Positions 45,229 to 53,375 of a DNA stretch of 57,564 nucleotides are shown here, piece by piece. The translations under genes were made by a program, and so were the position numbers. The notes under the pieces were generated by a model. That model was not told where the DNA came from, did not search any database, and was given only the letters and a program-made list of their open reading frames with translations. The DNA is from Mesorhizobium sp. (GTDB taxonomy: Bacteria; Pseudomonadota; Alphaproteobacteria; Rhizobiales; Rhizobiaceae). The stretch is from contig SUGL01000038.1 of NCBI GenBank assembly GCA_004963905.1, forward strand, positions 1-57,564. Reading direction: 5' to 3'. Each line of letters starts with the position of its first letter. Positions within the stretch are counted from its first letter, which is position 1.

Positions 45229-45705
45229 ATGCCGCTCAAAGCCGATCTCGACGCCATCGACTGGAAGATCCTGCGCGAGTTGCAGAACGACGGCCGCATG
45301 ACCAATGTCGAGCTGTCCAACCGGGTCGGCATCTCGGCGCCGCCTTGCCTGCGCCGCGTCAGGCGGCTGGAGGAGGCCGGCATCATCCGCGGCTATCGTG
45401 CGCTGCTCAACGCGCCGGCCCTCGGCATGGATGTCGTCGCCTTCTGCCTGATCGGCCTGCATCATCAGGCCGACGCCGAGCTGAAGACTTTCGCCGAGCG
45501 CACGCGCGGCTGGCCGATCGTTCGCGATGCCTGGATGGTCTCAGGTGAATCCGATTTCCTGCTGCACTGCGTGGCAAGCGACCTCGGCACGTTCCAGACC
45601 TTCGTCATCGAGGAACTGGCCTCGGCGCCCAATGTCGACACGGTGCGCACGGCGCTGACCATCCGCCGCGTGAAAGACGAAGGGCTGGTGGCTTTTCCGG
45701 CTTAA
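45229..45705 (+). CDS. lrp: Lrp/AsnC-family regulator
   Basis: This 158-residue protein has an N-terminal helix-turn-helix (DWKILRELQNDGRMTNVELS, then GISAPPCLRRVRRLEEAG) and a RAM effector domain (MDVVAFCLIGLHHQA, then AWMVSGESDFLLHCVA). GESDF is the usual ligand-loop site. It is divergent from trxB across 220 bases. Proteins of this type sense amino acids, most often leucine. Target genes cannot be told. Confidence 0.92.
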   Translation: MPLKADLDAIDWKILRELQNDGRMTNVELSNRVGISAPPCLRRVRRLEEAGIIRGYRALLNAPALGMDVVAFCLIGLHHQADAELKTFAERTRGWPIVRDAWMVSGESDFLLHCVASDLGTFQTFVIEELASAPNVDTVRTALTIRRVKDEGLVAFPA

Positions 45706-45773
45706 TGCGCCGGCTTCCGATGAAGCCGATGGAAAAACAGCGGTTTGGCGCTCACTCTTGAATCAATGTGGGA

Positions 45774-46406
45774 TCAGAGCAACCGTATCGCGGCCAGCAG
45801 GCCGTTGAGGTCCCCCGCCTCGCGCAGCGGCAAAACTGAAAGCCCGCCCATCGTTGTGGCTTCGCCATCGACAAGCCAGCCCTGTCCAAGGCCGGCGCGC
45901 TCGCCTGCTTCCATGTCGGCGGGCTTGTCGCCGACGATCAGCGATCGCTTGAGATCGAGGCCAAGACGGCGTCCCGCCTCGAGCAGCATGCCGGGATTGG
46001 GCTTACGCATCGGATGATCGACGATCGCCAGCGGGCCCGAACCGGCTTCGTGATAGGCACAGGCCAGCACCATGTCGACGGCTGCATTCTTCTCGGCAAG
46101 CAGGTCGAGCACCCGCTGATTGACGCGGGCGAAGGCAGCCCAGCCAAAATAGCCGCGCGCGATACCGGACTGGTTGGTGATGACGACGACGGGAATGCCG
46201 CGCCGGTTCGCGGCTTCTATGGCAGGCGCGATGCCGTCACGCAGCACCATGGCATTCGGATCGTCAGGGTAGCCGGTGTCGACATTGATGGTACCGTCGC
46301 GGTCGAGAAACAGCGCCGGCAGACCAGCCGAGAACGATCTGGATCCAATCCGCTCGACCCACAGACCGGGTTCGGCGAGCGGAAAATCCCCTTCGCCGTC
46401 AGCCAT
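45774..46406 (-). CDS. gmhB: D-glycero-beta-D-manno-heptose-1,7-bisphosphate 7-phosphatase-like HAD protein
   Basis: This is a 210-residue HAD phosphatase. It has the catalytic FLDRDGTIN motif, VVITNQSGIARG, and the KPNPGMLLEA and VGDKPADMEAG motifs of the histidinol-phosphatase/GmhB group. In the ADP-heptose pathway it removes the 7-phosphate. The zinc loop of E. coli GmhB (CPHH and CDC) is partly lost: CAYHE keeps Cys and His, but the second pair is replaced by VDHPM. It overlaps gmhA by eight bases and closes the gmhB-gmhA-hldE cluster. Confidence 0.85.
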   Translation of the reverse strand: MADGEGDFPLAEPGLWVERIGSRSFSAGLPALFLDRDGTINVDTGYPDDPNAMVLRDGIAPAIEAANRRGIPVVVITNQSGIARGYFGWAAFARVNQRVLDLLAEKNAAVDMVLACAYHEAGSGPLAIVDHPMRKPNPGMLLEAGRRLGLDLKRSLIVGDKPADMEAGERAGLGQGWLVDGEATTMGGLSVLPLREAGDLNGLLAAIRLL

Positions 46407-46971
46407 TGCTGAGACGCGCTTCCACCGCCTCGCACAGATGATGGTAGAGGCAGAGATGCCCCTGCTGGATGATCGGCGTCGAGGTCGATGGCACGTTGAG
46501 CAGTATGTCGGTCAGCGGCTTGAGTTTGCCGCCGGTGTCGCCGGTAAGGCTGATCACCGTCATGCCCATGGTCCGCGCCTGCTCGGCGGCGGCAAGGATG
46601 CTTGGCGAATTGCCGCTGGTCGAGATGGCGAGCAGCACCGCGCCTTCCGATCCATGCGCCTCGACCTGGCGCGAGAAGACCGTGTCGAAGCCATAGTCGT
46701 TGCCCCAGGCGGTCAGCACCGCCGCATTGGCCGGCAGCGCGATGACGTTGTAGGCCTTGCGCTCCTTAAGGAAACGGCCGACCAGTTCGCCGGCTATGTG
46801 GATGGCATCGCTCGCCGAGCCGCCATTGCCGCAGATCAGCAGGGCCTTGCCCTGCGACAGCGCCGTCACGACCGTGCTCACCGCGCGCTCCATCTCGCCG
46901 GTGAGGTCGCGCTCGACCATCGCCGAGATCGCCGCCGCGGAGCGGACCAGATAGTCGTTCAGTTCGGACAT
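46399..46971 (-). CDS. gmhA: Sedoheptulose-7-phosphate isomerase
   Basis: GmhA (190 residues) converts sedoheptulose 7-phosphate to D-glycero-D-manno-heptose 7-phosphate, the first step to LPS heptose. It has the SIS domain with CGNGGSASDAIHIAGELVGRF and the substrate loop AISTSGNSPSIL. Conserved acids and His lie in TPIIQQGHLCLYHHLCE, which holds the catalytic zinc in family members. It lies between hldE (7 bases) and gmhB (8-base overlap), so the three are one operon. Confidence 0.95.
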   Translation of the reverse strand: MSELNDYLVRSAAAISAMVERDLTGEMERAVSTVVTALSQGKALLICGNGGSASDAIHIAGELVGRFLKERKAYNVIALPANAAVLTAWGNDYGFDTVFSRQVEAHGSEGAVLLAISTSGNSPSILAAAEQARTMGMTVISLTGDTGGKLKPLTDILLNVPSTSTPIIQQGHLCLYHHLCEAVEARLSNG

Positions 46972-46978
46972 GAAACCC

Positions 46979-48469
46979 TCAATTCGTGCCGCCGGCGCGC
47001 AGCTTGCCGATGGTGCTGGTCGTGCTCTTGCCGGCGACGAGGTCGACCAGCACCACGCGTCCGCCCGCCTTCTGCACCACGTCGGCGCCGACCACGGTCT
47101 CGATCGTGTAGTCCGCGCCCTTGACCAGGATATCGGGCTTGAGCGCTTCGATCAGCTTGAGCGGCGTGTCCTCCTCGAAGACGACGACGGCGTCGACCGA
47201 GGCAAGCGCCGCGAGCACGCAGGCGCGGTCATGCTGGTCGTTGACCGGACGTCCGGGACCTTTGAGCCGGCGCACGGAGGCATCGCTGTTGAGGCCAAGC
47301 ACCAGCCGGTCGCACTGGCTGCGCGCGGCATGCAGCAGGCTGACATGGCCGGCATGCAGGATGTCGAAGCAGCCATTGGTAAAACCGACCGTCAGCCCCT
47401 CCTCCTTCCACGCCGCCACCATCCTGGCCGCTGCATTGGCGTCGAGAATGGCATCCTGGTGGGCAACCGGCCCGTGCGAGCGGAACAGCGCGCCGGAGAG
47501 TTCCTCGACCGTCAGCCGCGCCGTGCCGCGTTTTCCCACCACGACGCCGCCGGCGGCGTTGGCGATCACGGCGGCATGCACCCGGTCGGCGCCCGCGGCC
47601 AGCGAAAGCGCGAATGTCGCGATCACCGTGTCGCCGGCGCCGGAGACGTCGAACACTTCGCGCGCCTGCGTGGAGATGTGGCGGGCATCCTCGGCGGTGA
47701 CGACGCTCATGCCCTTTTCGCTGCGCGTGGCGACGATGAAGTCGAAGTCGTGCGCGGCGATCAGGTCCCGCGCCGCGGCAACGATCTCCTCGTCGCCGAA
47801 CACCGCGCGCCCGACCGCCTCGCCGAGCTCCTTGCGATTGGGCGTGACCGCCGTCGCTCCGGCATAGCGCGCATAGTCGCGGCCCTTCGGGTCGACCAGC
47901 ACCGGCTTTCCGGCATCGCGGCAGATGGCGATCAACTCGGCTGCCACGCCGTCGAGCAGGATGCCCTTGCCGTAGTCGGACAGGATGACGATGTCAGCGC
48001 GCGCCAGTGCAGCCTGGAAATGCTCTATGAGCGCAGCCCGCTCACCGCGGGCCAGCGGCTTGATCTCCTCCTCGTCGAAACGCAGCACCTGCTGGTTGAG
48101 TGCGCTGAAGCGGCTTTTCGACGAGGTCATGCGGCCTTGCCGCTGCGCCATGCCGTCGATGTCGGCGCCGAGGTCGCCGAGCATACGCATGAGATTGTCG
48201 CCGGCCTGGTCGGCACCGATAACGGACACCGGGATTGCGGCGCCGCCCAGCGAAACGATGTTGGAGACGACGTTGCCGGCGCCGCCCATGGCCAGCATCT
48301 CGCCGCGCCCGTGCAGCACCGGGATCGGCGCTTCCGGCGAGATCCGCTCGATGACGCCGCTGACGAAGCGGTCGAGGATGAAGTCGCCGACCACCAGCAC
48401 GGTGACCTCGCCGAAACGGGCGACGGTGCGGTGCAAAGGCTCCGGAGAAGGCAGATGGTGCTTGATCAT
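46979..48469 (-). CDS. hldE: Bifunctional heptose 7-phosphate kinase / heptose 1-phosphate adenylyltransferase
   Basis: HldE (496 residues) joins two activities. The N-terminal ribokinase-like kinase (about 1-330) has GGAGNVVSNIVSLGG and the catalytic VSGAGDTVIATFAL. The C-terminal cytidylyltransferase-fold domain (about 355-496) has GCFDILHAGHVSLLHAAR with the nucleotide motif HAGH. It phosphorylates heptose 7-phosphate at C1 and, after GmhB acts, transfers AMP. It is first in the operon with gmhA and gmhB. The start MIKHHLPSP lies behind a modest ribosome site. Confidence 0.95.
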   Translation of the reverse strand: MIKHHLPSPEPLHRTVARFGEVTVLVVGDFILDRFVSGVIERISPEAPIPVLHGRGEMLAMGGAGNVVSNIVSLGGAAIPVSVIGADQAGDNLMRMLGDLGADIDGMAQRQGRMTSSKSRFSALNQQVLRFDEEEIKPLARGERAALIEHFQAALARADIVILSDYGKGILLDGVAAELIAICRDAGKPVLVDPKGRDYARYAGATAVTPNRKELGEAVGRAVFGDEEIVAAARDLIAAHDFDFIVATRSEKGMSVVTAEDARHISTQAREVFDVSGAGDTVIATFALSLAAGADRVHAAVIANAAGGVVVGKRGTARLTVEELSGALFRSHGPVAHQDAILDANAAARMVAAWKEEGLTVGFTNGCFDILHAGHVSLLHAARSQCDRLVLGLNSDASVRRLKGPGRPVNDQHDRACVLAALASVDAVVVFEEDTPLKLIEALKPDILVKGADYTIETVVGADVVQKAGGRVVLVDLVAGKSTTSTIGKLRAGGTN

Positions 48470-48616
48470 CTCACTGGCGCGCCCGAAAGGCGGTTCTTGA
48501 TCAGGGTTGCAGCGCCGGAAATCCGGCACACTTCGTTCGTCGCGATGCCGATATACCGCAATTCGGGCCAGCGCAACGGCAGGCCGGCGCGGGCGCGACC
48601 AAGGTCGGCGGACGGA

Positions 48617-49249
48617 TTAGCTCTTTTGCAAGGCGACATGGACGCCGAGACCGACGAGCACGGCGCCACCCGCGCGCTGCATCAGGCGCTGCGCACGACT
48701 CGAGCGCCGCAGCCGCGCAATCATCGCCCCGGCCAGGAAGACGCAAACGATGTCCGCCGACGAGAACATCAGGTTGACGATGGTTCCCAGCACCACGAAC
48801 TGCAGCCAAACCGGAAAGGTCGCCGAGGCATCGATGAACTGCGGCAGGAACGCCATGAAGAAGATTGCTGTCTTGGGATTGAGCACCTCGATCGTGATGC
48901 TCTCGAAGAAGGCGCGGCGGGCCGATTTCCGCTCTATGGCGGGCAATTCCGTCTCGCCATCAGCACGTTTGCGGAAGAGACAAACGCCGAGCCAGACCAG
49001 ATAAAGCGCGCCAACGAGCTTGACCGCTAGATAGAGCGGCGGCACCGCATGAAACAGCACCGACAGGCCGGCGGCCGCCGCAAAGACATGGAAATAGCCG
49101 CCGAGATGGATGCCCAAAGCTGCCGTCAGCCCGGACCAGCGACCCCGCGCCATCGTCTGCGCAGCGGCGTAGAGCATGGCAGGACCGGGAATGTAGGCGA
49201 AGATCGCGGTGGTGGCGAAAAACGCGATGAGCAGTTCGGTCGACGGCAT
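48617..49249 (-). CDS. LysE-family exporter
   Basis: This is a 210-residue, six-segment LysE/RhtB exporter. It has the N-terminal YIPGPAMLYAAAQTMARG, which holds the family PGP motif, and the conserved ITIEVLNPKTAIFFMAFLPQF. AGAGGA lies 8 bases before the start at 49249. It stands alone between heptose clusters and has no adjacent regulator. The substrate is unknown. It differs from the other LysE-like gene in this window, which has lost the exact PGP motif. Confidence 0.92.
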   Translation of the reverse strand: MPSTELLIAFFATTAIFAYIPGPAMLYAAAQTMARGRWSGLTAALGIHLGGYFHVFAAAAGLSVLFHAVPPLYLAVKLVGALYLVWLGVCLFRKRADGETELPAIERKSARRAFFESITIEVLNPKTAIFFMAFLPQFIDASATFPVWLQFVVLGTIVNLMFSSADIVCVFLAGAMIARLRRSSRAQRLMQRAGGAVLVGLGVHVALQKS

Positions 49250-49280
49250 TTTTTGTCCTCTTGTCGGCAAGGCATAGAGA

Positions 49281-49760
49281 TCACGCCGAACAGACGTCTG
49301 GCTCAGTTCTTTGCGCTGGCTTGCGTCTCAGGAACTCCCCCAAATTGGAAAATCCGAACGCTGCCACGAGCCGTTCGAAAGTTGGCGTATCCTGCCTTTC
49401 GCCGAATGGCCGGATAAGTTGCCAGATGTCCTCGCTATAAAGGAGCAGCATTTCTTCCGTAGCTGCAACGACCTCTATATCCCCCGGAGCCACGTAGAAA
49501 GAGATGCCCTGGATACCATCGGGAGAAAGCGGCGCGTAATGGACTCGAAATTCGCCGGTGCCGATTTGAATGCCGTTCGTGGACGTCCCTTCGTAGGGCT
49601 CAACAATTCGGCAAATGCGTCCGATAGATGACTGGCGCAGCTCTTCGATCGGCTTTCCGCGGTTTTCGTTCGGCAGAGACGAAACCCTTACGTAGGAGCC
49701 GACAAACACCGCAGTGCCTTGCCTATCGGTTGGCGTCGTCTCGGAAGAATCTCCTGTCAT
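49281..49760 (-). CDS. Hypothetical protein
   Basis: This is a 159-residue soluble protein with no recognised domain. It shows VFVGSYVRVSSLPNENRGKP, then IGRICRIVEPYEGTSTNGIQ, which may be a small beta-barrel. A C-terminal helical part ends FGFSNLGEFLRRKPAQRTEP. Codon and base use is less GC-rich than in flanking genes, and a Phd antitoxin gene lies beside it, so it may be an acquired pair or remnant. No RNA or DNA-cleaving motif is visible, so a toxin role is not supported. Confidence 0.6.
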   Translation of the reverse strand: MTGDSSETTPTDRQGTAVFVGSYVRVSSLPNENRGKPIEELRQSSIGRICRIVEPYEGTSTNGIQIGTGEFRVHYAPLSPDGIQGISFYVAPGDIEVVAATEEMLLLYSEDIWQLIRPFGERQDTPTFERLVAAFGFSNLGEFLRRKPAQRTEPDVCSA

Positions 49761-49808
49761 TCATCTGCCCTTGCTGCTGGATATCGCCAGACGTCGGCGG
49801 CAACCGGT

Positions 49809-50045
49809 TTAATCACGATCCAACTCGGCAGCGTACTCCTCAAGCATCTCGACATGGTCTGACGGAGCATCCTTGGCAGCGTAAGCGCGGCGGCTGTCGT
49901 TGACGAAGCGAGCCTCGTAGGCCTCGATGCTCATCAGGACGTATCTCGGCTTGTTGTGACGAGTGATGGACACAGGCTGCTGGCTCGCAGCCGCGAGCAC
50001 ATCACCGAGATTCTGTTTCAAATCGGTCGAGGGGTACTGTTTCAT
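49809..50045 (-). CDS. Phd/YefM-family antitoxin, apparently without a toxin
   Basis: This is a 78-residue protein of the Phd/YefM type. The N-terminal DNA-binding half has YPSTDLKQNLGDVLAAASQQ and PVSITRHNKPRYVLMSIEAY. A C-terminal helical tail (MLEEYAAELDRD) would bind a toxin. No RelE, Doc or VapC gene is adjacent; the nearest neighbour is an unrecognised protein 48 bases downstream. Upstream, short direct repeats could be its operator. Confidence 0.82.
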   Translation of the reverse strand: MKQYPSTDLKQNLGDVLAAASQQPVSITRHNKPRYVLMSIEAYEARFVNDSRRAYAAKDAPSDHVEMLEEYAAELDRD

Positions 50046-50054
50046 GCGAGCTCC

Positions 50055-50093
50055 ATTTTGTACATAATAGACAAAACAGACGAAATAGACAAG
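50055..50093. promoter_or_regulatory. Iteron-like repeats upstream of the Phd gene
   Basis: Three copies of an (A)ATAGAC or ACAGAC element occur in a row with spacing of about 9 bases (AATAGAC, AAAACAGAC, GAAATAGAC). On the minus strand they read as GTCTATT, GTCTGTT. Their place just before the ATG fits an autoregulatory site. Confidence 0.45.
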
Positions 50094-50179
50094 CATCAAG
50101 GCGGGACCGGACCTGCTTTGTCGACAGCCCGGCCAGCCTCCCCTATAAGAGCCGGAATCGCAAGCAAACAGAGGCCTTC

Positions 50180-51130
50180 ATGATCATCGTCACGGGCGGC
50201 GCCGGCATGATCGGCTCCAACATCGTCGCCGCGCTCAACGCCGAAGGCCACGACGACATCATCGTCGTCGACGATCTGACCGACGGCCACAAGATCGCCA
50301 ACCTCGCCGACCTGCGGATCGCCGACTATCTCGACAAGGACGAATTTCTGGCCCGGATCGAGGCCGGCGGGCTCGGCCGCGTCGAGGCCGTCTTCCATCA
50401 GGGCGCCTGTTCGACCACCACCGAATGGAACGGCAAGTTCATGATGGACGTGAACTATGCCTATTCGAAGCGCCTGCTGCACGCCTGCCTCGCGCTGCGC
50501 GTGCCCTTTCTCTACGCCTCCTCGGCTTCGGTCTATGGCGGCGGCAGCGAGTTCCGCGAGGAGCCCGAGTTCGAGCGGCCGCTCAACGTCTATGCGTATT
50601 CGAAGAAGCTGTTCGACGACTATGTCCGCCGCAACGTCTTCGACACCGATCACTCGCAAGTGGCGGGCCTGCGCTACTTCAACGTCTATGGGCCTCGCGA
50701 GGCGCATAAGGGCGCCATGGCCTCGGTCGCCTTCCATCTGTTCAACCAGGTCGAGCAAGGCCAGAACCCGAAACTGTTCGGCGCCTATGGCGGGTTCGGG
50801 CCGGGCGAGCAAAGCCGCGACTTCATCCATGTCGGCGATGTCGCCGACGTCAATCTGTGGCTTTGGAAACGGGGCGTGAGCGGCATCTTCAACTGCGGCA
50901 CCGGCCGCGCCCAGCCGTTCCGGGCCATTGCCGAGACGGTGATCGACACGCTGGGCAAAGGTGAGATCGAGTTCATCCCCTTCCCCGACCATCTCAAGGG
51001 CAGCTACCAGAGTTTTACGCAGGCGGATATGTCTCGCTTGCGCGCGGCCGGCTACAATGGCCAATTCCGGACCGTGGAAACCGGCGTCAGGGACTATGTC
51101 CAATGGCTGAAAGCCCAACGATCCTCGTGA
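50180..51130 (+). CDS. hldD: ADP-L-glycero-D-manno-heptose 6-epimerase
   Basis: HldD (316 residues) converts ADP-D-glycero- to ADP-L-glycero-D-manno-heptose, the last precursor step. It is an extended SDR: the NADP motif is TGGAGMIGSN (5-14), the catalytic Ser is in ASSASVYGGG, and the YxxxK pair is in YAYSKK. It also has GLRYFNVYGPREAHKGAMAS, the typical substrate loop. It overlaps waaF by 28 bases. It is the first gene of the plus-strand cluster. Confidence 0.96.
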   Translation: MIIVTGGAGMIGSNIVAALNAEGHDDIIVVDDLTDGHKIANLADLRIADYLDKDEFLARIEAGGLGRVEAVFHQGACSTTTEWNGKFMMDVNYAYSKRLLHACLALRVPFLYASSASVYGGGSEFREEPEFERPLNVYAYSKKLFDDYVRRNVFDTDHSQVAGLRYFNVYGPREAHKGAMASVAFHLFNQVEQGQNPKLFGAYGGFGPGEQSRDFIHVGDVADVNLWLWKRGVSGIFNCGTGRAQPFRAIAETVIDTLGKGEIEFIPFPDHLKGSYQSFTQADMSRLRAAGYNGQFRTVETGVRDYVQWLKAQRSS

Positions 51131-52110
51131 TCGGCCCACGCTGGGTGGGCGACATGGTCATGGCGCAGTGCCTGTTTTCGGCGCTGAAGGAAAAGCATCC
51201 GAACGCCGCCATCGACGTGCTGGCGCCAGCCTGGGCAGCGCCCCTGGTCAAGCGCATGCCGGAAATTCGCTGCCAGATCGATTTCCCGCTGATGCCCGGG
51301 GCGCTCGAATTCCGCAGCCGCAGGCGTTTCGGCCGCCTGCTGCGCGGCCGCTACGACATGGCCTATGTCCTGCCGGGAAGCTGGAAATCGGCGCTGATCC
51401 CATTCTTTGCCCGCATTCCGCGCCGCGTCGGCTATTTGCGCGAAATGCGCTACGGCCTGCTGACCGACATCGTTCCAATGCCCGACACCCTCAAGCGGCG
51501 CACCGCGCGAGCCTATTTCGGCTTGGCGCGCGGCGGCGCGTTCCGCGCGCCAAAACTCACGGTCGATACGGCCAACCAGACCGATCTCATGGCGCGGTTC
51601 GGGCTCGACGCGAAGCAGTTCGTCGCCTTGATGCCGGGCGCCGAGTTCGGCCCGGCGAAACGCTGGCCGAGCGAACACTATGCCGAGCTTGCCCGCGGCA
51701 TGATGGCGAAGGGCCTGGGCGTCGCCCTGCTCGGCTCGAAGAACGACGCCGAAGTCACCGGCGAGATCGCGAGGCTCGCGCCGGGCGCCATCGACCTTGC
51801 CGGCAGGACGAAGCTCGAGGACGCCATCGACCTGATCGCCGCGGCGAAGCTTGCCGTGTCGAACGACAGCGGGCTGATGCATGTCGCGGCCGCCGTCGGC
51901 ACGCCGATCGTCGCCGTCTACGGCTCGACCTCGCCCGAGAACACGCCACCGCTGACCGATCGCTCGGAGCTGATCTGGCTCCAGCTTTCCTGCTCGCCCT
52001 GCCACAGCAAGGTCTGCCCGCTCGGCCATCTCAACTGCCTCAAGACGCTCGACGTCGCGCGGGTCGCGGCAGCGGCCGAGCGGCTGCTCGAGGTTCCGGC
52101 AGCCGCATGA
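51103..52110 (+). CDS. waaF: ADP-heptose:LPS heptosyltransferase II
   Basis: This 335-residue GT9 glycosyltransferase adds a heptose to the LPS inner core. N-terminal VIGPRWVGDMVMAQCLF and the C-terminal nucleotide site LAVSNDSGLMHVAAAVGTP are typical. FGPAKRWPSEHYAELA is the WaaF signature. A Cys-rich stretch (LSCSPCHSKVCPLGHLNCL) near residue 300 matches the family. The start lies within hldD (28-base overlap) and its stop overlaps waaC as ATGA, so the three are translated together. Confidence 0.95.
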   Translation: MAESPTILVIGPRWVGDMVMAQCLFSALKEKHPNAAIDVLAPAWAAPLVKRMPEIRCQIDFPLMPGALEFRSRRRFGRLLRGRYDMAYVLPGSWKSALIPFFARIPRRVGYLREMRYGLLTDIVPMPDTLKRRTARAYFGLARGGAFRAPKLTVDTANQTDLMARFGLDAKQFVALMPGAEFGPAKRWPSEHYAELARGMMAKGLGVALLGSKNDAEVTGEIARLAPGAIDLAGRTKLEDAIDLIAAAKLAVSNDSGLMHVAAAVGTPIVAVYGSTSPENTPPLTDRSELIWLQLSCSPCHSKVCPLGHLNCLKTLDVARVAAAAERLLEVPAAA

Positions 52111-53081
52111 AGGTGCTGATCGTCAAGACATCGTCGATGGGCGATGTCATCCATACCTTTCCGGCTGTCGAGGATGCGCTCCGCAATCGCCCGGACATAA
52201 GCTTCGACTGGTGCGTGGAAGAGGCCTTCGCCGGCATCGTCGCCTTGCATCCGGCGATAAAATCCATCCATAAGGTGGCGATCCGACGCTGGCGCAGGAA
52301 GCCGTTCGATCGTAGCACATGGCGCGAGATGGCCGGTCTGCGCCACGCTCTGCGAACCGCCCACTATGACCTGGTCATCGACGCCCAGGGGCTGTTGAAG
52401 TCGGCCGTGGTCGCCAGGCAGGCCGGCGCGCCGATCGCCGGCTTCGACCGCTGCAGCGCCCGCGAGCCGTCGGCGACGCTGTTCTATCAGCGCAAATACG
52501 CGGTGCCGCGCGACCTGCACGCCATCGAGCGCACCAGGCGGCTGTTCGGCCATGCCTTGGACTATCAGCCGGACCTTTCGATGCTCGACTCCGGCATAGT
52601 GCCGTCGGCAGGCGGGCTTTCCGGGATCGAAGGCAAGACTGCCTTCCTGCTGCACGGCACCAGCCGCGAGGACAAGAAATGGCCGGTCGAGGACTGGATC
52701 GAGACCGCGCGCCAATTGGTTGCCGGGCAATTCACGCCGGTCGTTACCTGGTCGAACCAAGCCGAAAAGCGCGTTGCCGAAGCAATCGCCGGCGCCGTGC
52801 CGAGAACGGCGCTGATCCCCAAATCACCGCTGAGCGAGATTGCTGCGATCCTTGGACGGTCGACGCTGGTGATTGGCGCCGACACCGGCCTCACCCATCT
52901 CGCCAGCGCCTTCGGCCTGCCGACCGTCGCCATATTCCTGGCGACGGAGCCGGGCCTGACCGGCCCGCGCGGGCCGTTCTCGTCGACCTTGCTGGCGCCC
53001 GCCGGCGGCAAGGTCACGCCGACTGAGGTGGTGGAGGAGGCGGAACGGCTGCTGGCGCTTAGATCAGAAGCGCCGGCTTAG
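52107..53081 (+). CDS. waaC: ADP-heptose:LPS heptosyltransferase I
   Basis: This is a 324-residue GT9 enzyme related to WaaF. The N-terminus is VLIVKTSSMGDVIHTFPAVE, the WaaC hallmark. The C-terminal site is LVIGADTGLTHLASAFGLPT, followed by FLATEPGLTGPRGPF. It most likely adds the first heptose to Kdo. It overlaps waaF by four bases. A palindromic repeat lies after its stop. Confidence 0.94.
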   Translation: MKVLIVKTSSMGDVIHTFPAVEDALRNRPDISFDWCVEEAFAGIVALHPAIKSIHKVAIRRWRRKPFDRSTWREMAGLRHALRTAHYDLVIDAQGLLKSAVVARQAGAPIAGFDRCSAREPSATLFYQRKYAVPRDLHAIERTRRLFGHALDYQPDLSMLDSGIVPSAGGLSGIEGKTAFLLHGTSREDKKWPVEDWIETARQLVAGQFTPVVTWSNQAEKRVAEAIAGAVPRTALIPKSPLSEIAAILGRSTLVIGADTGLTHLASAFGLPTVAIFLATEPGLTGPRGPFSSTLLAPAGGKVTPTEVVEEAERLLALRSEAPA

Positions 53082-53105
53082 ATCGACTGCGGAGATTGGC
53101 CGCTT

Positions 53106-53287
53106 CGTCATCCTGGGGCGGAGCAAGGAGCGAAGCGACGCGGCGCAGACCCCAGGATCCATGCCGTTACATGGACGTATTGCAACGGTGCAGAATTCTG
53201 CTCCGCTGCACTTTTCGCGCGAGGTCACGGCATGGATCCCAGGGTCTTCGCGACGGAGCTTCGCTCCTGCTTCGCCCTGGGATGACG
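53106..53287. repeat. Palindromic repeat element between waaC and greA
   Basis: The outer ends CGTCATCCTGGGGCG and CGCCCTGGGATGACG are near-perfect inverted repeats. Inside lies a perfect 13-base pair, GGATCCATGCCGT (53155-53167) with ACGGCATGGATCC (53227-53239). GGAGCGAAGC and GCTTCGCTCC are further pairs. The same sequence starts again at 57512, so it is a dispersed family. Confidence 0.85.
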
Positions 53288-53375
53288 ACGTCCGGGAGGC
53301 TCAGCCAGTTCCGAACGTTTGCAATGGGTCAACCGTAAGCAATGAAAGCACCGAAATTCACGCTACCCAAGAGCG

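Noticed and set aside
46970..49030. A 686-codon plus-strand frame opposite hldE and the LysE gene
   Set aside because: It spans two real minus-strand genes and the gap between them and has no recognisable domain.
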